A DNA stretch of 8,598 nucleotides, from contig CAZNSG010000234.1 of the NCBI GenBank assembly GCA_964575715.1, forward strand, positions 1 to 8,598, in the 5' to 3' direction. The stretch is from PNAI01 sp964575715. Its GTDB lineage: Bacteria > Pseudomonadota > Alphaproteobacteria > Rhizobiales > Xanthobacteraceae. The notes beneath the pieces were generated by a model, which saw nothing but the letters and a program-made list of their open reading frames with translations, did not search any database and was not told where the DNA came from. Both the position numbers and the translations under genes were made by a program. This document shows positions 1 through 6,073 of the stretch, one piece after another (the first letter of the stretch is position 1; the number at the start of each line of letters is the position of its first letter).

Positions 1-2270
1 ACCGGCAGGCCTTCGGCAACGTGCCGGTGCTGGAGCATGCGCTCGATGTCGGCGGCGAATACGCCTACCGCATCCGCGGCGAGGCGCACATGTGGCGCCC
101 GACCGTGGTGGCCGACCTGCAGCACGCCGTGCGCGGCAATCTGCCCGACAAGTACCGCTCGTTCGCGCAGCAGATCAACGACCAGTCCGAGCAGCTGATG
201 ACCTTGCGCGGCCTGTTCCGGCTGAAGAGCGCCGAGGAGATGCGCCGCAAGCCGGTGCCGCTCGAGGAGGTGGAACCGGCGGCCGGCATCGTCAAGCGCT
301 TCTCGACCGGCGCCATGAGCTTCGGCTCGATCTCGCGCGAGGCCCACACCACGCTCGCCATCGCCATGAACCGTATCGGCGGCAAGTCGAACACGGGCGA
401 GGGCGGCGAGGAGGCGGACCGCTTCGCGAGGATGCCCAACGGCGATTCCATGCGCTCGGCCATCAAGCAGGTGGCGTCGGGCCGGTTCGGCGTGACCACC
501 GAATACCTGATCAACTCCTCGATGATGCAGATCAAGATGGCGCAGGGCGCCAAGCCGGGCGAAGGCGGCCAGCTGCCGGGGCACAAGGTCGACAAGACCA
601 TCGCCAAGGTGCGCCACTCGACACCGGGCGTGGGACTGATCTCGCCGCCGCCGCACCACGACATCTATTCGATCGAGGACCTCGCCCAGCTGATCTTCGA
701 TCTCAAGAACGTCAATCCCGAAGGCGATGTATCGGTGAAGCTGGTCTCGGAAGTCGGCGTCGGCACGGTGGCGGCGGGCGTCGCTAAAGCGCGCTCCGAT
801 CATGTGACGATCGCTGGCTTCGAAGGCGGCACCGGCGCTTCGCCGCTGACCTCGATCAAGCACGCGGGTAGCCCATGGGAAATTGGCCTCGCCGAAACGC
901 ACCAGACGCTGGTCGCCAATCGGCTGCGCGGACGCATCGCGGTGCAGGTCGACGGCGGTATCCGCACCGGGCGCGATGTGGTGATCGGTGCGATGCTCGG
1001 CGCCGATGAATTCGGTTTCTCCACCGCTCCTTTAATTGCGGCCGGCTGCATCATGATGCGCAAGTGCCATCTCAACACCTGTCCGGTGGGCGTCGCGACG
1101 CAAGATCCGGTGCTGCGCAAGCGTTTCAAGGGTTTGCCAGAGCATGTCATCAACTACTTCTTTTTCGTCGCCGAGGAAGTGCGCGAATTGATGGCGGCAT
1201 TGGGCTATCGCAGCTTCAACGAAATGATCGGGCAGATGCAGATGCTCGATCAGCGCCAGGTGATCGAGCACTGGAAGGCGAAGGGGCTGGATTTCTCGCG
1301 GCTGTTCACCAAGCCGATCGCACCGGACGATGTGGCGATCTACAAGTGTGAACTGCAAGACCATAAAATCTATGACATTCTCGACCGCAAGCTGATTGCG
1401 CAGGCGCGGCCCGCGCTCGACCGCGGCGCGCGGGTCAAGCTCTCCGTGCCGATCCGCAATATCGACCGCGCCGCCGGCGCCATGCTCTCGGGCCAGATCG
1501 CCAAGCGCTACGGCCATGCCGGTCTGCCGGACGATACCATCCACGTCAAACTCAAAGGCACCGCCGGACAGAGTTTTGGCGCCTGGCTGGCGCGGGGGGT
1601 GACTTTCGAGCTGGAAGGCGACGCCAACGATTACGTCGGCAAGGGGCTTTCGGGCGGGCGCATCATCATCAAGCCGCCGGCGGACAGCGGCATTGTGCCG
1701 GAAGAATCGATCATCGTGGGCAATACGGTGCTCTACGGTGCCATCGCTGGCGAATGCTTCTTCCGCGGGATCGCCGGCGAGCGCTTTGCCGTGCGCAACT
1801 CCGGCGCCATCGCGGTAATCGAGGGCGCCGGCGATCATTGCTGCGAATACATGACCGGTGGCGTGGTCGTGGTGCTCGGCCGCACCGGACGCAATTTCGC
1901 CGCCGGCATGTCAGGCGGAATTGCCTATGTGCTCGACGAGGATGGTTCGTTTGCCTCGCGCTGCAACCTTGCCATGGTCGAGCTTGAGCCGATTCCGGAG
2001 GAAGCGGACGTCTCGCAGCAAATATACGGCCACGCCCACAATCTGGAATCGCATGGCCGTGTCGATATCTCCCCCGATATGACGCGGTTTGACGCGGAGC
2101 GATTGCGCAGTTTGGTCTACTGCCAAGCAGAGCTCACCGGTTCGCGCCGCGCGCGCGACATTCTCGACAACTGGTCCGAGTACTTACCCAAGTTCCGCAA
2201 GGTGATGCCGGTCGAGTACCGCCGGGCACTCGCCGAAATGGCGAAGGCGTTACTGCAGGCCGCGGAATAA
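1..2270 (+). CDS. gltB: Glutamate synthase (NADPH) large subunit, C-terminal half (partial)
   Basis: This is the C-terminal half of the GOGAT alpha subunit, which with GltD converts 2-oxoglutarate and glutamine to two glutamates in the cytoplasm. The reading frame is open at the left edge (first full codon at base 3). About 755 residues are visible, against roughly 1500-1580 for the whole family protein, so the N-terminal amidotransferase domain and most of the central domain lie outside. Visible in order are the end of the central domain (to about base 200), the FMN-binding synthase domain with STGAMSFGSISREAH and KPGEGGQLPG, and the 3Fe-4S cysteines in C-x5-C-x4-C spacing (codons at 1047, 1065 and 1080; CHLNTCPVGVATQDP). 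The C-terminal glycine-rich GXGXG beta-helix domain follows from about base 1430 (GKGLSGGRIII, EYMTGGVVVVLG, GMSGGIAYVLDED). All motifs are intact and no frameshift was seen. The TAA stop is two bases from the gltD start, so the two genes are one operon and probably translationally coupled. Confidence 0.97.
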   Translation, partial: RQAFGNVPVLEHALDVGGEYAYRIRGEAHMWRPTVVADLQHAVRGNLPDKYRSFAQQINDQSEQLMTLRGLFRLKSAEEMRRKPVPLEEVEPAAGIVKRFSTGAMSFGSISREAHTTLAIAMNRIGGKSNTGEGGEEADRFARMPNGDSMRSAIKQVASGRFGVTTEYLINSSMMQIKMAQGAKPGEGGQLPGHKVDKTIAKVRHSTPGVGLISPPPHHDIYSIEDLAQLIFDLKNVNPEGDVSVKLVSEVGVGTVAAGVAKARSDHVTIAGFEGGTGASPLTSIKHAGSPWEIGLAETHQTLVANRLRGRIAVQVDGGIRTGRDVVIGAMLGADEFGFSTAPLIAAGCIMMRKCHLNTCPVGVATQDPVLRKRFKGLPEHVINYFFFVAEEVRELMAALGYRSFNEMIGQMQMLDQRQVIEHWKAKGLDFSRLFTKPIAPDDVAIYKCELQDHKIYDILDRKLIAQARPALDRGARVKLSVPIRNIDRAAGAMLSGQIAKRYGHAGLPDDTIHVKLKGTAGQSFGAWLARGVTFELEGDANDYVGKGLSGGRIIIKPPADSGIVPEESIIVGNTVLYGAIAGECFFRGIAGERFAVRNSGAIAVIEGAGDHCCEYMTGGVVVVLGRTGRNFAAGMSGGIAYVLDEDGSFASRCNLAMVELEPIPEEADVSQQIYGHAHNLESHGRVDISPDMTRFDAERLRSLVYCQAELTGSRRARDILDNWSEYLPKFRKVMPVEYRRALAEMAKALLQAAE

Positions 2271-2272
2271 AT

Positions 2273-3691
2273 ATGGGTAAGATCACCGGCTTTCTTGAGT
2301 ACGAGCGCAACGAGCGCGACTATTTGCCGGTCGAGGACCGCGTCAAAAACTGGCGCGAGTTCGTCATTCCGCTGCCCGAGAAGGACACGCGCGAGCAGGC
2401 CGCGCGCTGCATGAGCTGCGGCGTGCCCTACTGCCACATCGGCTGCCCGGTGAACAACCAGATCCCGGATTGGAACGACCTCGTCTATGCCGGCAATTGG
2501 GAAGAGGCGGCGCGCAACCTGCATTCCACCAACAATTTTCCGGAAGTCACGGGGCGCATTTGTCCGGCGCCGTGCGAGGCGTCCTGTACGCTCAACATCG
2601 ACGACAATCCGGTTACGATAAAGACCATCGAATGTGCCATCGCCGATCGCGCGATCGAGAACAACTGGATCAAGCCCGAACCGCCGGCGCACAAGACCGG
2701 AAAGAAGGTCGCGATCGTGGGCTCGGGGCCTGCCGGCATGGCATGCGCGCAACAGCTCGCGCGGGCGGGGCACGACGTGCATGTGTTCGAGCGATTCGCC
2801 AAGGCCGGCGGCTTGCTGCGCTACGGCATTCCCGATTTCAAGATGGAGAAGCACATCGTCGACCGCCGCGTCGTGCAGATGCAAGCCGAGGGCGTGAGCT
2901 TCCACTACGGCGCTCATGTCGGCGTGAACCTGCCGGCGGAAAAGCTAATCGCGGACTACGACGCAGTGGCGCTGACCGGCGGCGCGGAAGCACCGCGCGA
3001 TCTGCCGATTCCCAGCCGCGAACTCGACGGCGTTCATTTCGCCATGGATTTCCTCTCGCAGCAGAACCGGCGCGTAAGCGGCGAGCCGCTCGGAGACGTC
3101 AAGCCGATCCTGGCCAAGGGCAAGCACGTCGTGGTCATCGGCGGCGGCGATACCGGTTCCGACTGCATCGGCACATCGTTTCGCCAGGGCGCGCTCGCGG
3201 TGACCAACTTCGAGATCATGCCGCAGCCGCCGGAGCACGAGAATAAGCCGCTCACCTGGCCGGACTGGCCGCTCAAACTGCGCACGTCGTCAAGCCACGA
3301 GGAAGGCGCCGCGCGCGATTTCGCAGTGCTCACGCAGAAATTTTCCGGCACCGATGGCCGCGTCACGACGCTGCATTGCGCGCGCGCGGACGCGAATTTC
3401 AAGCCGATACCGGGCACCGAGTTCGAGATCAAGGCCGATCTGGTGCTGCTCGCCATGGGCTTCGTGCATCCGGTGCACGAGGGCATGATCAAGTCCTTGC
3501 AACTCGATCTCGATCAGCGCGGCAATGTGAAGGCGGACACCAGCGCCTACCGAACCTCGTTGGCGAAGGTGTTTTCCGCCGGCGACATGCGGCGCGGGCA
3601 ATCGCTGGTGGTTTGGGCGATCCGCGAAGGGCGGCAATGCGCCCACGCGATCGACAAGTTCCTGATGGGAACGACCATGCTGCCGCGGTGA
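2273..3691 (+). CDS. gltD: Glutamate synthase (NADPH) small subunit
   Basis: This is the beta subunit of GOGAT. It takes electrons from NADPH through FAD and passes them via Fe-S clusters to the GltB FMN site. It has 472 residues, the normal family length. The N-terminal Fe-S domain has cysteines at 46, 49, 54 and 58 (C-x2-C-x4-C-x3-C) and at 97, 101 and 105. An FAD-binding GSGPAG lies at 150-155 and an NADPH-binding GGGDTGSD at 290-297. The C-terminal FAD-contact segment VFSAGDMRRGQSLVVWAI is at 433-450. The start is fixed by the typical MGKITGFLEYER opening and by its position two bases after the gltB stop; a weak GGAA (2264-2267) inside the end of gltB is the only ribosome-binding-like sequence, which fits translational coupling. 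Related FAD/NADPH Fe-S oxidoreductases (dihydropyrimidine dehydrogenase or NfnB-like) share the fold, but the gltB neighbour and the length settle the call. Confidence 0.97.
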   Translation: MGKITGFLEYERNERDYLPVEDRVKNWREFVIPLPEKDTREQAARCMSCGVPYCHIGCPVNNQIPDWNDLVYAGNWEEAARNLHSTNNFPEVTGRICPAPCEASCTLNIDDNPVTIKTIECAIADRAIENNWIKPEPPAHKTGKKVAIVGSGPAGMACAQQLARAGHDVHVFERFAKAGGLLRYGIPDFKMEKHIVDRRVVQMQAEGVSFHYGAHVGVNLPAEKLIADYDAVALTGGAEAPRDLPIPSRELDGVHFAMDFLSQQNRRVSGEPLGDVKPILAKGKHVVVIGGGDTGSDCIGTSFRQGALAVTNFEIMPQPPEHENKPLTWPDWPLKLRTSSSHEEGAARDFAVLTQKFSGTDGRVTTLHCARADANFKPIPGTEFEIKADLVLLAMGFVHPVHEGMIKSLQLDLDQRGNVKADTSAYRTSLAKVFSAGDMRRGQSLVVWAIREGRQCAHAIDKFLMGTTMLPR

Positions 3692-3721
3692 CTTCGCTTT
3701 AACTCTCGCCCGCGTTGAAGA

Positions 3722-3744
3722 AAATGTAGCGCGATGCCACATTT
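3722..3744. repeat. A/T-rich inverted repeat downstream of gltD
   Basis: AAATGT (3722-3727) and ACATTT (3739-3744) form perfect 6-bp arms around an 11-nt centre, which could add two further G-C pairs after one mismatch. It lies 30 bp past the gltD stop. The stem is not GC-rich and no T-run follows, so on its own it is a poor terminator. It may be part of the mRNA 3' end or have no function. Confidence 0.3.
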
Positions 3745-3750
3745 CGTTGG

Positions 3751-3770
3751 CCGCAGTTTAATGCGGTTTC
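3751..3770 (+). terminator. Probable intrinsic terminator of gltBD
   Basis: CCGCA (3751-3755), a six-base loop GTTTAA, and TGCGG (3762-3766) make a perfect GC-rich 5-bp stem, extendable by two G-U wobble pairs outward. A short T-rich tail TTTCT follows. It lies 60 bp after the gltD stop and just before the toxin-antitoxin promoter, where read-through from gltBD would need to be limited. The stem and U-tract are both short, so termination may be partial. Confidence 0.42.
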
Positions 3771-3792
3771 TGCCTCTCTGCCAAGTTGTCAT

Positions 3793-3809
3793 TATCGCAG
3801 TTTGCGATA
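3793..3809. promoter_or_regulatory. Distal operator of the toxin-antitoxin operon
   Basis: TATCGC-AGTTT-GCGATA is a perfect palindrome with a 5-bp centre (the outer bases of the centre also pair, A with T). The same palindrome recurs at 3825-3841. It lies just upstream of the -35 box. I infer that the antitoxin HTH protein, alone or in complex with toxin, binds here, as is usual for autoregulated type II toxin-antitoxin operons. Confidence 0.65.
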
Positions 3810-3815
3810 TCTTTC

Positions 3816-3845
3816 TTGACACGTTATCGCGTTATGCGATATTAG
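3816..3845 (+). promoter_or_regulatory. Sigma-70-type promoter of the toxin-antitoxin operon
   Basis: A perfect consensus -35 box TTGACA is at 3816-3821. The -10 candidates are GATATT (3838-3843, 16-bp spacer) and TATTAG (3840-3845, 18-bp spacer), each matching 4 of 6 consensus bases. The proximal operator fills the spacer and overlaps the -10, so repressor binding would exclude RNA polymerase. Either -10 puts the start of transcription at about 3849-3853, on top of the toxin ATG at 3850. Confidence 0.62.
3825..3841. promoter_or_regulatory. Proximal operator of the toxin-antitoxin operon
   Basis: TATCGC-GTTAT-GCGATA is the second copy of the TATCGC-N5-GCGATA palindrome. Its centre (3833) is 32 bp from that of the distal copy (3801), about three helical turns, so two bound dimers would sit on the same face of the DNA. 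It occupies the promoter spacer and touches the -10 region, the expected place for a repressor site. Confidence 0.68.
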
Positions 3846-3849
3846 AGCA

Positions 3850-4092
3850 ATGAAGCCGATCGCTTTCACGCCCGCCGCCGCCCGTCAGTGGGCCAAGCTG
3901 TCCGGCGACATCCGCCTCCGGCTTGATGCCCGACTGACGGAGTTCGCAATGAGCGGCAAAGGCGACGTGCGGCGGCTCAAAGGCCGCGCCGGGTCAAGGT
4001 TGCGGGTCGGCGATTGGCGCGTGATCTTCGACGAAACGCGCGACAGCATTATTGTTGTTGCCGTGGGCCATCGCCGCGAGGTTTATGACTAG
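3850..4092 (+). CDS. RelE/ParE-family toxin of a type II toxin-antitoxin system
   Basis: An 80-residue basic protein of the RelE/ParE toxin superfamily, most like the group annotated as RelE/ParE toxins paired with XRE antitoxins (HigB-like arrangement). Visible features are the opening KPIAFTPAAARQWAKL with helix 1, then LKGRAG (43-48), SRLRVGDWRVIFDE (49-62) and a C-terminal strand ending VAVGHRREVYD (70-80). Arg52, Arg57, His74, Arg75, Arg76 and Tyr79 stand where family members carry functional basic and aromatic residues; whether it cuts ribosome-bound mRNA (RelE-like) or acts on gyrase (ParE-like) cannot be told from sequence. The start is supported by the typical N-terminus. There is no good Shine-Dalgarno sequence (only AGAG two bases from the ATG), and the promoter predicts a transcript beginning at about the ATG. 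Its stop codon overlaps the ribosome-binding site of the antitoxin gene. It appears intact. Confidence 0.85.
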   Translation: MKPIAFTPAAARQWAKLSGDIRLRLDARLTEFAMSGKGDVRRLKGRAGSRLRVGDWRVIFDETRDSIIVVAVGHRREVYD

Positions 4093-4097
4093 GAGAA
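4091..4097 (+). promoter_or_regulatory. Strong ribosome-binding site of the antitoxin gene
   Basis: AGGAGAA lies four bases before the antitoxin ATG at 4102 and overlaps the toxin TAG stop (4090-4092). It is far stronger than anything before the toxin start, which would favour antitoxin synthesis over toxin from the shared mRNA. Confidence 0.7.
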
Positions 4098-4101
4098 CCC
4101 C

Positions 4102-4491
4102 ATGAATGTTCGATTCCAAAAGACGCCCAAGGGTGAGGTGGCGATCCTGCCACGCAAAGATTATGAGGCGCTCGTCGCCAGGGCGGCCGAGGCCGACGAG
4201 GATTACGGCACTGCGCGGCTTGTCGCCCACGCGCGCAAGCAGATTGCCGCCGGCGCGCCGTTGCTGCCGAAGGAGTTCGTGGATCGCTTGGCCAATAAAG
4301 AGAACCCAGTCCGCGTCCTACGTGAATGGCGTGACATTACGCAGGTGCACTTGTCCTTCAAGACAAACATTAGTCAGGGCCATATTTCCGATATCGAATG
4401 CGGCCGCCGTACCGGAACGCTGTCGACATTGCATGCCATAGCGACCGAGCTCGATGTGCCGCTCGATCTTTTGGTAAAATCAACAGAATGA
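4102..4491 (+). CDS. Antitoxin with XRE-type helix-turn-helix, autorepressor of the operon
   Basis: A 129-residue antitoxin paired with the toxin gene just upstream. Residues 1-30 hold a Phd/YefM-like strand-helix segment (GEVAILPRKDYEALVAR), residues 31-65 form a charged, probably flexible linker that may wrap the toxin, and residues 68-126 form an XRE/Cro-type HTH domain (NPVRVLREWRDITQ, then ISQGHISDIECGRRTGTLSTL, then ELDVPLDLLV). The second-helix stretch VHLSFKTNIS departs from the usual LAEKAGIS pattern, but the recognition part ISQGHISDIE is retained. The expected role is to neutralise the toxin and repress the promoter through the paired palindromes at 3793-3841. The start ATG is set by a strong AGGAGAA. 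The gene ends 19 bp from the convergent SGNH gene. The toxin-first order resembles higBA, but I would not give that symbol without a family search. Confidence 0.83.
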   Translation: MNVRFQKTPKGEVAILPRKDYEALVARAAEADEDYGTARLVAHARKQIAAGAPLLPKEFVDRLANKENPVRVLREWRDITQVHLSFKTNISQGHISDIECGRRTGTLSTLHAIATELDVPLDLLVKSTE

Positions 4492-4510
4492 CGATCGCGC
4501 CGACCGCGTG

Positions 4511-5995
4511 TTAGCGAAAAAACGGAAAGAACGAGAACGGATTGAAGGTTGGCTGCCGCGGCGGCGGGCGCGGCTGAGCGAGGACCGGCGCGGCCTGTCG
4601 CGATGCGGTCTTGGCGGCGGGCGCGGTGCCGGGCGGCGGCGGCGGCAATTGGGCGAGCGGAACCGGCATGGTGGTCGTCGTCACCACCGGATCCGAACCG
4701 AAGGCGGCGATTGCGCGCCGCGGCCAGGAGAAATCGTCGGCACGGCCCGCCGGTGCGGCGATCGCCTCGCCCTTTACCAGCACGTGGGTTGCGATTTGAC
4801 TGTTCTCGTCACTGCGGATGGAAGCGCCGCCGGTTAATTCTTCTCCGGCGCGCGCGTTGACGGCAAGCGGCACGGCAGGGCCCAACAGCGGGCGCGCGGT
4901 CGGGCCGCCGGGACGAACGCTCGGAGCCTGCTGCTGCGGCTCGGGCAATGCCACCGGCGTTGGCTGCAATGGCGATACGCGATTGATCTCGCGTTCGAGA
5001 TAGTGGGCAAGCTTGCGCGCGCCGGCCTTGGTGAAATGCAGGCCGTCGTTGGCGCGCAGCCGCCGGTTCTGGCCTTCGTAATCCGGCCCCTGCTGGGCGA
5101 AGCGGCCTTGGTCGTCGACAAAGCCGTCCCATACGTCGACATAGACGATGCCGGCTTTATCGGCGCGGCTGCGGTACAGTTCATTGAGATAGCTTGCCTC
5201 GCCCGTCGCCTTGGGTCCGCGCAATGCAGGCAGGCCGACCCAGAAAACCGGCACGCCGCGGCTCTTGAGCACCGCGATGGTATCGTCGATGCGCTTTTTA
5301 TAAAGCTCTTCCCATTGCTCGGAGTGCATCTCGTAGATGCCGGGCACGCGGGAGCGCTGCGCCGGCTCCTGCTGGTCGGGATTCTCCTGCTCCTGATCGG
5401 AGATCTGCGGCTTATCAGCCGGTGGCGTCGTCCCGCGCGCGGGCGGCTGGCGGACACGGATCGACTGGCGGTCGTTGAGTCCCACCATCATGACGATGAA
5501 ATTCGGCTTCTCACTGGCCAAGATATCGCGCGCGCCTTGCGCCCAATCGAGCGCTTCGTTGCGCAGGTCATAGCGGATGAGACCGGCGCCGTGGCGATGT
5601 TTGCGGATGATGCCGATTTCCGGCGTATCGACCAGTGCGTCCTCCAGGCCAGAGGCAAGCCAGTCGGCCATGGAATCGCCCATGATCAATATGGTGGCGG
5701 TCTGCGGCGCGTCGGCTTTACGCTGGGCTGCGGCCGGTGCGCGGGATGCGTCCGGCGGCTTCGCCGGCTCGGTGCCGGGAAACGTTCCGGCGCCGGGAAA
5801 CGGCCGGAACAGGCGCTCTAGGAACCCTTGCGCGACTTGCATGCGGCCATCGGAAGATTGCGCGGCGGCAGGAGGCGTCAAGGCGCACAGCAAAGCGGAG
5901 CTTGCCGCCAGCAAGCCAATCAGGGTGCGGGCGGAGAGACGTCTGGGCATACCTTTTGTTGCTGCGGCCATCGCCATTGCCACTGACATTGCCAT
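4511..5995 (-). CDS. Exported SGNH/GDSL hydrolase, DUF459-type
   Basis: A 494-residue (longest form) exported protein of the SGNH hydrolase fold, DUF459 type. A Sec signal peptide runs from Met16: basic PRRLSAR, hydrophobic TLIGLLAASSALLCAL, and cleavage near PPAAA-Q. A Pro/Ala linker follows, then the catalytic domain at about 100-340: block I ILIMGDSMADWL (Ser108), block III VGLND (Asn174) and block V DGLH (Asp317, His320), so the catalytic Ser, Asp and His are all present. A polar insertion (about 178-216) sits inside the domain. The last 150 residues are Pro/Ala-rich and end in an aromatic stretch (FNPFSFFPFFR). In-frame ATGs at residues 1, 3, 7, 9 and 16 make the start uncertain; none has a well-spaced Shine-Dalgarno sequence, and Met16 (base 5950) fits the signal peptide best. 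The substrate is unknown; an acyl ester on a cell-wall or envelope glycan is plausible given the transglycosylase genes upstream. Confidence 0.82.
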   Translation of the reverse strand: MAMSVAMAMAAATKGMPRRLSARTLIGLLAASSALLCALTPPAAAQSSDGRMQVAQGFLERLFRPFPGAGTFPGTEPAKPPDASRAPAAAQRKADAPQTATILIMGDSMADWLASGLEDALVDTPEIGIIRKHRHGAGLIRYDLRNEALDWAQGARDILASEKPNFIVMMVGLNDRQSIRVRQPPARGTTPPADKPQISDQEQENPDQQEPAQRSRVPGIYEMHSEQWEELYKKRIDDTIAVLKSRGVPVFWVGLPALRGPKATGEASYLNELYRSRADKAGIVYVDVWDGFVDDQGRFAQQGPDYEGQNRRLRANDGLHFTKAGARKLAHYLEREINRVSPLQPTPVALPEPQQQAPSVRPGGPTARPLLGPAVPLAVNARAGEELTGGASIRSDENSQIATHVLVKGEAIAAPAGRADDFSWPRRAIAAFGSDPVVTTTTMPVPLAQLPPPPPGTAPAAKTASRQAAPVLAQPRPPPRQPTFNPFSFFPFFR

Positions 5996-6073
5996 GGGTC
6001 GAGCGTTCGTTATTCATAGCACTCTGAACCTGGCAACTTGAAGGCCGCTGAAATGGTTACCGGAGGGGCCAAA

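Noticed and set aside
1032..1838. 268-codon open frame on the minus strand inside gltB
   Set aside because: It is fully antisense to conserved GltB sequence, resembles no protein family, and its length is explained by the high GC content, which makes stops rare in shadow frames.
2117..2917. 266-codon open frame on the minus strand across the gltB-gltD junction
   Set aside because: It overlaps the intact ends of both conserved genes and has no recognisable domain; a GC-driven shadow.
4501..4510. CCGCGT near the right end of the toxin-antitoxin segment matching CCGCGT at 3711-3716 as insertion-site repeats
   Set aside because: Six GC-rich bases are expected by chance in this composition and the match does not extend in a consistent way.
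5003..5821. 272-codon open frame on the plus strand inside the SGNH gene
   Set aside because: The opposite strand carries all SGNH catalytic blocks and a signal peptide; this frame shows no domain and is explained by codon bias.
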